Origin: Vibrio chagasii
GTDB lineage: Bacteria > Pseudomonadota > Gammaproteobacteria > Enterobacterales > Vibrionaceae
Reading direction: 5' to 3'
DNA length: 64,000 bases
NCBI RefSeq assembly: GCF_024347355.1
Contig: NZ_AP025466.1
Coordinates: forward strand, 868,001 to 932,000
Part shown: positions 37,422-46,767 of the stretch, piece by piece
How positions within the stretch are numbered: the stretch's first letter is position 1
Layout: each line of letters begins with the position of its first letter
The notes under the pieces: model-generated
The model's input: the letters and a program-made list of their open reading frames with translations, nothing else
Told to the model about the DNA's origin: nothing
The model's database searches: none
Translations under genes and position numbers: made by a program

Positions 37422-37472
37422 ATGGCTAAAGAACAAATAACTAAAGAAATAGCGGCTAGGAAAAAACCTTAA
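37422..37472 (+). CDS. Possible 16-residue leader peptide
   Basis: ATG at 37422 with TTAGGA five bases upstream, encoding MAKEQITKEIAARKKP then TAA, 63 bp before the permease start. It could be a translated leader for the permease or a chance frame. Confidence 0.2.
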   Translation: MAKEQITKEIAARKKP

Positions 37473-37535
37473 AACTTAATATTGAAATCTCGCTGTATTC
37501 AATAAATGGATCACAACATAAAAGGACTTGCTGAC

Positions 37536-38879
37536 ATGAGTGAGAGTAAAACAGAAATACTCAACCAAGATGCGAACAACGGAATTTTAGAGAAGTTTTT
37601 TAAAATTAAGGCCCACGGAAGTAGCGTAAAAAATGAGTTAGTCGGCGGTGTCACCACCTTCGCAACCATGGCTTACATCATCTTCGTTAACCCACAAATC
37701 ATGGCCGCTTCAGGCATGGATTCAGGTGCGGTATTCGTCGCAACCTGTATTGGTGCTGCGATCGGCTGTTTGTTAATGGGGCTATTTGCGAACTGGCCTG
37801 TCGGACTTGCGCCGGGCATGGGCTTGAATGCCTTCTTCTCGTTCACAGTAGTAAGCGAAATGGGCTACAGCTGGGAAGTGGCACTGGGTGCGGTGTTTAT
37901 CTCAGGTATCTTGTTCGTCGGGATGAGCTTCTACAAAGTCCGCCAATGGATAATTGAAAGTATCCCGGTGAGTCTGCGCTATTCCATGACGGCAGGTGTT
38001 GGCTTGTTCTTAGGTCTGATTGGCTTAAAAACAGCAGGTATCGTCGTCGAAAACCCAGCAACTTTGGTATCACTAGGTGACTTCACTAAACCAGAAGCGC
38101 TACTGGCTGCTATCGCGTTCCTTATCATCGCGGTACTCAGTGAGCGTAAAGTCTTTGGTGCGGTGCTAATCGGCATTTTGAGTGTCACTCTGGTCGGTAT
38201 GATGCTTGGCTTAGTGCATTACAACGGCTTTTTCGCAGCTCCACCAAGCTTAGCGCCTACGTTCCTAAAAATGGACATTATGGGTGCACTTGATGTGTCG
38301 ATGATCAGCGTTATCTTGGCTTTCCTTTTTGTAAACATGTTCGATACCGCGGGTACTTTGATGAGCGTGGCTGAGCGTGCAAATCTGACGAACCCTGAGA
38401 CGGGTAAGATCGAAGGTCTGAGTAAAGCGCTTAAAGCCGACAGTATCTCAAGCGTGGCAGGTGCGTGTGTGGGTTGTCCGCCAGTAACCAGTTATGTAGA
38501 AAGTGCAGCTGGTGTTGCAGCAGGAGCACGAACAGGCCTATCTGCGATTGTGGTGGGTGCATTGTTCTTAGCGGCAATTTTCCTATCTCCACTTGCAGGT
38601 ATGATCCCAGCTTACGCAACCTCTGGCGCTCTGATTTATGTGGCGTTCGTGATGATGAGCAGCATGCAGCACGTTGACTGGAAAGACTTCACCAACGGTG
38701 CTCCCGCAGCCATTACAGCGTTAATGATGCCTCTGACCTTCTCTATCGCGAATGGTATCGCACTCGGTTTCATTACCTACACAGTGCTGAAACTGGCGAC
38801 AGGTAAAACAAAAGACGTCTCGATTTCGATGTACTTCCTAGCGGCTATCTTCATCGCCAAGCTAGTGTTCATCGGTTAA
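37536..38879 (+). CDS. NCS2 (AzgA-like) purine permease
   Basis: A 447-residue membrane protein of the AzgA/GhxP branch of NCS2, which imports hypoxanthine, guanine or adenine with protons. I chose ATG 37536, with AAAGGA upstream; the earlier ATG 37506 lacks a ribosome site. Motifs are ELVGGVTTFATMAYIIFVNP near residue 32, GLAPGMGLNAFFSFTVV near 90 and NMFDTAGTLMSVAERANL near 270. It likely supplies guanine or hypoxanthine for GuaD and Xdh. Confidence 0.9.
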   Translation: MSESKTEILNQDANNGILEKFFKIKAHGSSVKNELVGGVTTFATMAYIIFVNPQIMAASGMDSGAVFVATCIGAAIGCLLMGLFANWPVGLAPGMGLNAFFSFTVVSEMGYSWEVALGAVFISGILFVGMSFYKVRQWIIESIPVSLRYSMTAGVGLFLGLIGLKTAGIVVENPATLVSLGDFTKPEALLAAIAFLIIAVLSERKVFGAVLIGILSVTLVGMMLGLVHYNGFFAAPPSLAPTFLKMDIMGALDVSMISVILAFLFVNMFDTAGTLMSVAERANLTNPETGKIEGLSKALKADSISSVAGACVGCPPVTSYVESAAGVAAGARTGLSAIVVGALFLAAIFLSPLAGMIPAYATSGALIYVAFVMMSSMQHVDWKDFTNGAPAAITALMMPLTFSIANGIALGFITYTVLKLATGKTKDVSISMYFLAAIFIAKLVFIG

Positions 38880-38920
38880 TCCTATCTCTCCTGAATGGTT
38901 CGGCATGGAACGTTCAGAAA

Positions 38921-38963
38921 CGTTGCTTGGCTCGCTCGCTAGCCAAGCAACGACAACATTTTT
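38921..38963 (+). terminator. Terminator between the two permease genes
   Basis: Perfect 12-bp arms CGTTGCTTGGCT (38921-38932) and AGCCAAGCAACG (38941-38952), followed after six bases by a T run. Confidence 0.8.
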
Positions 38964-39102
38964 AAGAAAGCTAATGACATCGATGACGAGAGCATACCCC
39001 CTACCGATTCAGTGCACCTTTTTTATGACCCTACGCAGTTTGTAGAAGTCATTATTTGACGCCAATCGCCTGTAAACGGCAACGCAGGCAGAGGAATATC
39101 AA

Positions 39103-40554
39103 ATGAAACTTCTGTACACCCTTAATGAAAGACCGCCTCACGGGCTAACCCTTCTACTCGCATTACAGCACATGCTCGCCTCGATTGGTGGCATCGTCGC
39201 TGTTCCCCTTATTGTCGGCGCTTCTATTGGCCTACCTAACACAGAGATCGTTTCACTGATCAATGCTGCACTATTGGCATCCGGTATTGTGACCGTCGCT
39301 CAATGTCTTGGTTTCGGACCTGTCGGTATTCGATTGCCCGTTGTAATGGGTTCAAGCTTCGCCTTTTTAGGGGTGGCCATTTCAATCGGTAACGAAGGTG
39401 GCGTAGCCGCCATTATGGGCTCAGCGCTAATCGGCTCGTTCGTGGTAATCGGTGCCAGTTTCTACATGGACAAGGTTCGCAAGCTGTTCCCAACCGTGGT
39501 AAGTGGTGTGGTGGTTACCTTAATCGGCTTAACCATTTTACCGGTTGCCATGAACTGGGTCGGAGACTCTCCTGCCAACACCGAACAATTCGCCACACTA
39601 CCTAAATTGTTCCTAGCACTTGTCTCACTGGGTATTGTGGTTGGTGTATCGGTTTACTGTAAAGGCGCGGTTGCGGCTTCCGCTATCGTGATCGGTTTAG
39701 CAGGCGGCTACATTGTGGCTTTATCACTCGGCATGGTCGACCTTGAGCAAATCGGCTCTGCGGCTTGGATTGGCGGTCCTGAACCTTTTAAATATGGCTT
39801 TACCTTTTCAATCAGTGCCATCATCAGTATGAGTTTGGTGTACATCGTGGTTATCGCTGAAGCAACAGGTGACTTCATGGCGCTTGGCAACAACTGTCAA
39901 ACACAAGTCAGCGGTAAAGACCTAAAACGTGGGCTACTGGGTGATGGTATCGGCAGTACCTTATCGTCGATTCTCACTGCAATGCCACTCGCTTCATTCA
40001 GCCAAAACGTTGGTATTGTCGGTATCACAGGGGTAGCAAGTCGCTACGTGGTTGCCGCAACCGGTGGTTTACTAATTTTAGGCGGTTTATTCCCCAAATT
40101 AGCCGCTATTGCCGTCACGATCCCTAAACCCGTTTTGGGTGGTGTGGGCTTTGTGATGTTCGGAATGATTGCTTACGCGGGTATCCGCATGTTGATCAAA
40201 GCCGCAGACACCAAGCGAAATGCCTTGGTAATCTGTGTAGGTTTGGCATCTGGTTTGGCCGTTACCTTCGAACCAAGATTGCTGCAACACTTGCCACACG
40301 ATTTAGCGAACTTCCTGCACTCTGGCATTACGACTGGCACCATCATGACGGTTGTTCTTAACCTTGTATTGCCTAAATCTTCACGCGCAGAAGAACAAGA
40401 AGCGTTAGCCGAAAGCCAAGCGCAAGTTGAGCTAGAAATGAAAGAACAAGCTGAAGAAGAACTACACTCAAACGAGCAGCTAGAGATTCAACAAGCAACA
40501 ACAGAAACTGACGTTCAAACGGCATCAGATAACCCTGAGCCAAAAACGAACTAA
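39103..40554 (+). CDS. NCS2 urate/xanthine permease
   Basis: A 483-residue NCS2 symporter of the UapA/XanQ/UacT branch. Motifs are LLALQHMLASIGGIVAVPLI near residue 18, VIAEATGDFMALGNNC near 250, FSQNVGIVGITGVASRYVV near 298, and FGMIAYAGIRML near 350. The last 55 residues are an acidic, Gln- and Glu-rich tail, longer than usual. It probably imports xanthine or urate for PuuD. The next gene is an 8-oxoguanine deaminase-like enzyme, 160 bp downstream. Confidence 0.9.
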   Translation: MKLLYTLNERPPHGLTLLLALQHMLASIGGIVAVPLIVGASIGLPNTEIVSLINAALLASGIVTVAQCLGFGPVGIRLPVVMGSSFAFLGVAISIGNEGGVAAIMGSALIGSFVVIGASFYMDKVRKLFPTVVSGVVVTLIGLTILPVAMNWVGDSPANTEQFATLPKLFLALVSLGIVVGVSVYCKGAVAASAIVIGLAGGYIVALSLGMVDLEQIGSAAWIGGPEPFKYGFTFSISAIISMSLVYIVVIAEATGDFMALGNNCQTQVSGKDLKRGLLGDGIGSTLSSILTAMPLASFSQNVGIVGITGVASRYVVAATGGLLILGGLFPKLAAIAVTIPKPVLGGVGFVMFGMIAYAGIRMLIKAADTKRNALVICVGLASGLAVTFEPRLLQHLPHDLANFLHSGITTGTIMTVVLNLVLPKSSRAEEQEALAESQAQVELEMKEQAEEELHSNEQLEIQQATTETDVQTASDNPEPKTN

Positions 40555-40714
40555 CTGATTCTCGAACTAGCGTAAAACCGATTTCCGTAGAATCACGGGC
40601 GTAATGAGAACACTGAATGTTTCACGCCCTTGATTCGAATTTATCTTTTAACAACAAATACCAAATAAAGACCCTCTTCCCTGAAAAGGCTGAGATGGCT
40701 AAGGACTACTATGA

Positions 40715-42079
40715 ATGGAAACCATCTGGATTAAGAATCCTCTCGCAATCTACACTGGCTCACTAGCTGATGCAGAAGGCGGCATTGTCATTAAAGGTAA
40801 TAAAATCATTGAGCTGGTTGGCAAACACAAAGAGCCGACCTTACCCGTAGATTACAGCGTCGACGCCTCTCGTCATGTTGTAACACCAGGGCTTATCAAT
40901 GCGCACCACCACTTCTATCAAACCTTAACGCGTGCCTACCCCGGCGCACTCAATAAAGAACTCTTCCATTGGCTACAAAGCCTCTACCCAGTTTGGGCGA
41001 ACCTCGATTCTGAGATGATGAGCCTTGCTACTGAGCTGGCGCTTGTCGAGTTAATGATGTCGGGCTGTACTACAGCGTCGGACCATCATTACTTGCTGCC
41101 AAACGGGCTTGAACACGCCATTGATTTACAAGTCGAGGCGGCAGAGAAATTGGGCGTAAGGGCGATATTCACTCGCGGTTCCATGAGCCTTGGGGAAGAT
41201 GAAGGTGGACTACCTCCACGACACACCATTCAAACCGAACAAACCATCATTGATGACAGCCAACGCTTGATTCGTGATTACCACCAGCGTGATGAAGGGG
41301 CGATGATTCAAATCGCACTCGCGCCTTGTTCGCCATTCTCGGTCACCACAGATCTGATGAAAGAGACCGCCAAGATCAGTGAGCGTGAGAACGTAATGAT
41401 GCACACCCACCTGTGCGAAACCTTAGACGAAGAAGACTTCTGTATTGAGAAGTTTGGCCTACGCCCTGTCGACTACCTAGAGGATGTCGGCTGGCTCAAT
41501 GAACGCACTTGGCTTGCTCATGGTATTCACTTCAATCCAGAAGAGATCAAGCGCTTGGGTAAAGCGGGCATTGGTATCAGCCATTGCCCAACTTCTAACA
41601 TGATGTTGGCTTCCGGTATTTGTAAGAACAACGACCTTGAGGCGGCTGGCGTAACAGTCGGGCTAGGTGTTGATGGCTCAGCGTCAAACGACGGCTCCAA
41701 TATGATTGCTGAAGTTCGCATGGCGATGTATCTACAGCGCCTGCAATATGGCTCTGCCAATGTTTCACACTTTGATGCGTTGCGCTGGGCGACATCCGGC
41801 TCTGCAGCCGCAATGGGCAGAACCGACATTGGTACGCTAGAGGTCGGTAAACAAGCCGACATCGCGATGTTCAAGCTTGATGACATTCGTTTCTCTGGCA
41901 GCCACGATCCACTTGCAGCACTACTACTCTGCGGCGCTCCACAAGCGGACAAAGTAATGGTTGCCGGAAAATGGCGAGTTAACGATGGTTCGGTGATCGG
42001 CATAGACATGGGGCAGCTAATGCACCGTCACCACACCGCTGCAATGAAACTAGGAAAACTGGCAATGAATAATAACTAA
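40715..42079 (+). CDS. 8-oxoguanine deaminase-like amidohydrolase
   Basis: A 454-residue amidohydrolase of the 8-oxoguanine deaminase / AtzB-like group, distinct from GuaD. Metal ligands are in TPGLINAHHHFYQTL (about residues 58-72), MHTHLCE near 229, LAHGIHF near 266 and GLGVDGSASNDGSN near 318. Deaminating 8-oxoguanine yields urate, which fits placement beside a urate/xanthine permease. The RBS is weak (AAGGA). Isocytosine or related triazine substrates cannot be excluded. Confidence 0.85.
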   Translation: METIWIKNPLAIYTGSLADAEGGIVIKGNKIIELVGKHKEPTLPVDYSVDASRHVVTPGLINAHHHFYQTLTRAYPGALNKELFHWLQSLYPVWANLDSEMMSLATELALVELMMSGCTTASDHHYLLPNGLEHAIDLQVEAAEKLGVRAIFTRGSMSLGEDEGGLPPRHTIQTEQTIIDDSQRLIRDYHQRDEGAMIQIALAPCSPFSVTTDLMKETAKISERENVMMHTHLCETLDEEDFCIEKFGLRPVDYLEDVGWLNERTWLAHGIHFNPEEIKRLGKAGIGISHCPTSNMMLASGICKNNDLEAAGVTVGLGVDGSASNDGSNMIAEVRMAMYLQRLQYGSANVSHFDALRWATSGSAAAMGRTDIGTLEVGKQADIAMFKLDDIRFSGSHDPLAALLLCGAPQADKVMVAGKWRVNDGSVIGIDMGQLMHRHHTAAMKLGKLAMNNN

Positions 42080-42783
42080 CGCCAATGCTTGTCCATCAAA
42101 CAGTGTGTACCTCACTATGATGGGCAAGCTTCCTTACTACTAATAAAAATTCAATTCTGACTGTTAAATACGCCGTCCTATTGGTTGTTCTTCCCCTAAA
42201 TATTAAACCAAAATCCACTCTATAATTAATATCACTAATTTAATAATTACTAATTTAAATGTGGCTAATTTAAATATGGCTAATTTAATTAGAGCTAAAT
42301 ATTAAACCTATTATTTATTTGGCATAGGTCAAATTTAAAACACTCGTTCTAATTATATAAACATCAATTAAATCAACAGATTTAGTAATAATCACAACAA
42401 TTATGATAATTACATTTCTATCATTTAAATCATTGGTGAATAGAATGAAAATCTCCGACGCCTTTCTAGATATAGCCTGAATAAAGAATAGAAACTAATG
42501 ATTTAAATATCACTAAATTCAATAGATCAACAATCAAACAATACGGATTCAAATATGTGATCCAAATAGAACTTTTCATTATAAATTTGCTATAGATTGA
42601 CCAAACCTTATAAAAACAAAAAACATATTAATGGAGAGCATATTTAAAACCCACAAAATAAATACAAGAATGGGAATATAAACAATTCAATAAACCCGCA
42701 TAAATATATAGAAATACCATTTTCATGGTAGGGGATTTTATTGTCTCTAGAAAAGCTAATAACAAATCTAACAGGGATAAAAC
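42080..42783. other. 704-bp AT-rich gap with tandem repeats
   Basis: It begins with a 12-bp imperfect hairpin (42087-42098 with 42118-42129) that may end the deaminase transcript, then becomes extremely AT-rich. Four 15-bp tandem units lie at 42235-42294. No gene is seen. It looks like a silenced or xenogeneic promoter region for the toxin-like pair. Confidence 0.6.
42235..42294 (+). repeat. Four tandem 15-bp AT-rich units
   Basis: Units CTAATTTAATAATTA, CTAATTTAAATGTGG, CTAATTTAAATATGG and CTAATTTAATTAGAG follow without gap; a degenerate fifth starts CTAAATATT. Copy number could vary between strains. Confidence 0.85.
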
Positions 42784-44022
42784 ATGAAAAAAATCACACG
42801 AACGCTGGTATTATCTTCGATCTCGATTGGACTGCTTTCCTCTTTTGCTTTCACTTCTCAAGCAGCGCCAATTCAAGTTAATCAGGCGTCAGCCGAACAG
42901 AACATACCTCAAATCACCTACGATACGATCACCGGTGAAAATGGCGTTTTTATCGATCTAGAAACCGACAATTTCATCCTCAAACAGCAAGAGTGGTATC
43001 AGATTCAAGCGTATGTCGAGGGAGCACTGGCACTGCCCGTCACAGAAGCCAGCATGAAATCGGCTTTTAGCATTCCTAACGACATCCCTTTTTCTAACTT
43101 CCAAGCTTTAGTTCAGCAATATTCCAATATCCATGACACCGCTTTCTACTGGAAAAAAGACCTGTACCCAAGCATCGTGAACCTCTCATTGAGCCTAGCG
43201 AACTATGTACAAATCAAAGACTACATGCTCAATCCTTTAAGCGACGCCCTTAATGAGATGTTGGCAAAAGCATTTTCACCGTTACCAGAAGATATCGAGG
43301 CTGTTGAACGCAACCGAAAAATGGCGATTGCTTATCTGAAAAGCCTGCAAAACTTTTCATTGAGATACCAGCAAGAGGTGTCCGATGTGGGTGACAACTT
43401 GTTGGACTTTTCTGCGCAACTAGACACACAAAAGCTACAACTTGAAGTGTTGGAAGGGACTCATAACGGGTATCTAACAGATGATGGCAGCGTACTTCAA
43501 CAGCAAGTGAACGACATCAATGCCCGAATCGCACAACTCAACAAAGACTACACGCACTATGTCACGGTTGCCTCTACTGCCGTCACCTACGCGTGGTTCC
43601 CTTTAGTCGCCGTGCCAATCATGGGCGTCTACGGAGATAAAGCGGAGAAAGCACGTAAGCTGCGCAATGAACTGCAAAATGAAGTTAAAGATTTAGAAGA
43701 ACAATTGTCTTACACACAAAAGGTATATAACTCTTACCATCGCTCTTCAGAAAGCATTGATCTTATATCTCAGCAAATTGAAGATGCTATCCCACATATT
43801 AATAAGCTGAAGTTAAATTGGCAGAAAATGAATACCGACTTCACATCACTGCTTGCTGCATTAGATGAAGCTCAAAACAATGCCGATATCATGAAAGACG
43901 ACGCAATGCTTGGTGCTATCGGCGCATTAGCCAATACATCGGTTGCAGAAATGAACTGGAATAACATCAGCGAGAAAGCCAAGGCATTTGCAAACAATGC
44001 TTATATTCAAGAAATGGAGTAG
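42784..44022 (+). CDS. Secreted XaxA/YaxA-like alpha-pore-forming toxin subunit
   Basis: A 412-residue exported protein with signal peptide MKKITRTLVLSSISIGLLSSFAFTSQA. The rest is long amphipathic helices. A hydrophobic segment, YAWFPLVAVPIMGVYGDKAEKARKLRNEL (about residues 275-303, quoted in parts elsewhere), followed by a charged coiled coil resembles the membrane head of the XaxA/YaxA subunits of binary alpha-xenorhabdolysin toxins (ClyA/HBL superfamily). Known XaxA and V. cholerae Mak proteins lack a cleaved signal, so export by Sec is unusual. The partner at 44190 lies 167 bp downstream. A non-toxin role cannot be ruled out. Confidence 0.7.
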   Translation: MKKITRTLVLSSISIGLLSSFAFTSQAAPIQVNQASAEQNIPQITYDTITGENGVFIDLETDNFILKQQEWYQIQAYVEGALALPVTEASMKSAFSIPNDIPFSNFQALVQQYSNIHDTAFYWKKDLYPSIVNLSLSLANYVQIKDYMLNPLSDALNEMLAKAFSPLPEDIEAVERNRKMAIAYLKSLQNFSLRYQQEVSDVGDNLLDFSAQLDTQKLQLEVLEGTHNGYLTDDGSVLQQQVNDINARIAQLNKDYTHYVTVASTAVTYAWFPLVAVPIMGVYGDKAEKARKLRNELQNEVKDLEEQLSYTQKVYNSYHRSSESIDLISQQIEDAIPHINKLKLNWQKMNTDFTSLLAALDEAQNNADIMKDDAMLGAIGALANTSVAEMNWNNISEKAKAFANNAYIQEME

Positions 44023-44114
44023 TCCATACCCATCGACAAATAGCTCGGCAAAGCGACGCCTCGCTATAAGTTAAACCAGCAAGACCAATAAAAACAAAAC
44101 AACAACAGAACACC

Positions 44115-44137
44115 ACGCCTTATGGAAAATAAGGTGT
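44115..44137 (+). promoter_or_regulatory. Hairpin between the toxin-like pair
   Basis: Arms ACGCCTTAT and ATAAGGTGT (one G-U pair) with loop GGAAA, 52 bp before the second gene. There is no clean T run; it may set the ratio of the two products. Confidence 0.4.
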
Positions 44138-44189
44138 TGGTTTCTGCTACCCAAAATTTGGCTAATACTCATTTCGACAGGACATTAAT

Positions 44190-46586
44190 ATGAGAATTCT
44201 ACCGATTATTATTTCTCTTTCATTATCTCCACAAGCTTTTGCTAGTGACTGGCTAGAGCTTAATAACTTGCCTAATTCCACCGAATACCCAACTTGGGTT
44301 CAATCTGCCTATTCCGATGTCGATGTTATCTCTCGCTCTACGTCGGATCTCCACATCAACCTCAGTGACTGGATTGCAGAGCAGAACCTTTACGTGACTA
44401 AGCCCTCCAAGATCGTCGTTTTTGCCGATACCATTGAGGTTCCAGAAAACTTCAACTTGGTGGTGAATAACCAAAACATTCTCATTTTTGCTCGTAAAAT
44501 TGTCGGACAAGGCGCCCCGACTTTCGTTCTCGGGCAACAAGGCGCTGCGGCATCAGTGACTGTGATTGCAGGACAGATCGACACTCCAATTAATGTCCTC
44601 GCTTTCCAAAACGATGGCAGCATTACACGAGATGCCCTTTCAGCAGAAGATGGCGATGGAACCTCTGTGGCATTAGCAGGAGAACACTACCGCAGAACCA
44701 CCATCGACTCGAACATTACTGGGCAAATGAAACTAGCGACCACACCTTTTACCGACATTGTTAACCGCTCTTTTGATATGGCTTCCAGCTTATTCGACAC
44801 GAATCCAGAGCTTAGCCTCGAACTGATTAACTGGATTGAGCAGAGTTTGCGTCACGCAGGCTCAGTGGTGGAAGATGACCCTATCCTTTCAGATCTATAC
44901 CTCCAAACCGTTGCATTTAAACAGTTCATTAGTTTCAGCACTAAAGAAAGTAACTATGTGCCTTATCTCGACAAGGTGCTCTACCAAGGCAAATACGAAG
45001 CTTACCTGAATGCAATGATCGCGTATCAAGCACAGTGGGATATCATTCAAGACAGAAGTACGGTGATCGAAGACAAGATTGAAGCTGCGAAGTTAGCACT
45101 CGATAACGTTGAAGACGTTCTCAGAGCACAAGACTCGATCATCACTCAAACCCAATCTAACATAGACAAAATAGGCGACAGCCTGACCGAAATCGACAGC
45201 CAATACAAAGCTCAAGAACTTGTGACACTGAGTGCAAGAACCACTTACTTAGTCGGTGTAGAAAACTGGAAAACTCAGCAAGAGCTCAATGCAGCATTGG
45301 CTATCTTCAAAGCCATCGCAGAGATTGGCAGTGCCGTCAGCGGTGTGTTCACAGGAAATCTATCTGGTGTGAACGACCTCACCGAGCAATTGGCTAAAAC
45401 GCCAGAAGCACTGGATAAAGCGAAAAACTTAGTCACCAATATCAAGACAGTCACGGGGATCATTGATAGCGTTACCAAGACTATTTCGGGCATCGCGCAG
45501 CTCACCGCCGATGTGAAATCGACCATCAAACTTCATAAAATCTCCGAAGCGATGGATGGCTTTAACTTTAATATTCCGACTTTGAATGAGAGTAATCTGG
45601 CCTGGGATCTGATGATCACCGAGATCCGCAGTAACTTAAGACTTGCTGATAGCTTGGGAATTAAAGGCGCGAGACAATACTTAGTCGAACTTGAAAAACA
45701 GGTGCTATTAGGCAAAGCAATTAACACCACTCAGCTTAATTTTGCACAAGAGCAAGCCAAACTCGTCGACCTACTATTGACCAAGAACGTCACCGCTAAT
45801 CAACAGCAAAGATTGAGTGACGCCATTGAGAGTTATCAGGTAGACAGCGAAGGTTTCGACTCCATCGAGCGTGAGCTTTCACGAGTGCTAATGCACTTCA
45901 AACGACCAATGTATGTGGCTTTGTCTAACTATGTTCAGGCATACGAATACTGGGCATTGAAACCAAGTGAGATAACACCTTCGCTGAATAAAAGTTACTT
46001 GGACTACCAGTTTGACCTCGCGTCCATAGAAAGTGAGTATGTGAATGCACTCTCTTCATTCCAGCCAGCACCACAAGACTTCACTATCGACAACTACACC
46101 ATCTCTAGCCCAGAGCAACTCGATAGCTTCGCAACCACTGGCGAGTTGAACTTCACTATTCCATTAGGGCAGGCACAATTATGTTCATTCGACCGAGTCA
46201 GACTCTCTACAGTACGTGTGTTCTTAGAAGGGGAAAACTTACCTTATGGCAAGCAGCTCAACCTTGGAATATCGAGTTCAGGTAACTATGCAGACCGCTA
46301 TCAGGATCAGGATTACCAATTCAGTTCTAACCCGGTCTCGCGAGCGTTTTACTACCGCTTGGATGATCCAACCACCAATGACGTTAGCATCATCACCGAT
46401 GGCGCAGTGGCGAATAAGTTCGAATATGCGTACTTCCAACCCACTCCATTCTCGACATGGAATGTCACCCTCAACAACTTCGATGAGGCAGACCAAGCCA
46501 ACAACCTATACCTAAAAGATGTCGAGCAAATTAGGGTTGAGTTCTTAGGCAGTGGTATCCCGAATGGCAACAGTTGTTCTAATTAG
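44190..46586 (+). CDS. Secreted 798-residue coiled-coil partner protein
   Basis: An exported 798-residue protein: signal peptide MRILPIIISLSLSPQAFA; residues about 60-150 look like stacked short strands (KIVVFADTIEVPENFNLVV ... VTVIAGQI); about 190-640 are long helices with heptad-like patterns (IEDKIEAAKLALDNVEDVLR) and one hydrophobic stretch, AALAIFKAIAEIGSAVSGVF, near 375; the last 130 residues are beta-rich with two or three Cys. This strand-helix-strand layout is unlike XaxB (about 350 residues). Adjacent to an XaxA-like gene, it is the likely second component of a secreted pore-forming pair. Family not recognised. Confidence 0.65.
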   Translation: MRILPIIISLSLSPQAFASDWLELNNLPNSTEYPTWVQSAYSDVDVISRSTSDLHINLSDWIAEQNLYVTKPSKIVVFADTIEVPENFNLVVNNQNILIFARKIVGQGAPTFVLGQQGAAASVTVIAGQIDTPINVLAFQNDGSITRDALSAEDGDGTSVALAGEHYRRTTIDSNITGQMKLATTPFTDIVNRSFDMASSLFDTNPELSLELINWIEQSLRHAGSVVEDDPILSDLYLQTVAFKQFISFSTKESNYVPYLDKVLYQGKYEAYLNAMIAYQAQWDIIQDRSTVIEDKIEAAKLALDNVEDVLRAQDSIITQTQSNIDKIGDSLTEIDSQYKAQELVTLSARTTYLVGVENWKTQQELNAALAIFKAIAEIGSAVSGVFTGNLSGVNDLTEQLAKTPEALDKAKNLVTNIKTVTGIIDSVTKTISGIAQLTADVKSTIKLHKISEAMDGFNFNIPTLNESNLAWDLMITEIRSNLRLADSLGIKGARQYLVELEKQVLLGKAINTTQLNFAQEQAKLVDLLLTKNVTANQQQRLSDAIESYQVDSEGFDSIERELSRVLMHFKRPMYVALSNYVQAYEYWALKPSEITPSLNKSYLDYQFDLASIESEYVNALSSFQPAPQDFTIDNYTISSPEQLDSFATTGELNFTIPLGQAQLCSFDRVRLSTVRVFLEGENLPYGKQLNLGISSSGNYADRYQDQDYQFSSNPVSRAFYYRLDDPTTNDVSIITDGAVANKFEYAYFQPTPFSTWNVTLNNFDEADQANNLYLKDVEQIRVEFLGSGIPNGNSCSN

Positions 46587-46609
46587 TCGGAATAGTGAAG
46601 AAGGATAAC

Positions 46610-46666
46610 ATGAAACACAAAAAGCCCCCCCTTAAGCTATCTGAGGGCAAGCATTATTACGCATAA
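46610..46666 (+). CDS. Possible 18-residue basic peptide
   Basis: ATG 46610 with GAAGGATAAC directly upstream encodes MKHKKPPLKLSEGKHYYA then TAA, 23 bp after the 798-residue gene. Good ribosome site but no other support. Confidence 0.25.
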   Translation: MKHKKPPLKLSEGKHYYA

Positions 46667-46767
46667 ACCGGTGGAAATCCCTATTCTAGGTATAGAAAGG
46701 GATTTCTTCAACTATGATTCAAGCTAGATAGTAAGAACCGTAAACACAGTGTGTTAATTTTTATAAA

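Noticed and set aside
40671..40715. CTGAGA-containing leader resembling a TPP riboswitch
   Set aside because: Only the short CTGAGA/GGCT words match; the other conserved TPP (thi-box) elements are missing.
46674..46706. Long imperfect inverted repeat (GAAATCCCT with AGGGATTTC) as a terminator
   Set aside because: The loop is unclear and no T run follows; it could be a weak terminator of the toxin-like pair but support is poor.
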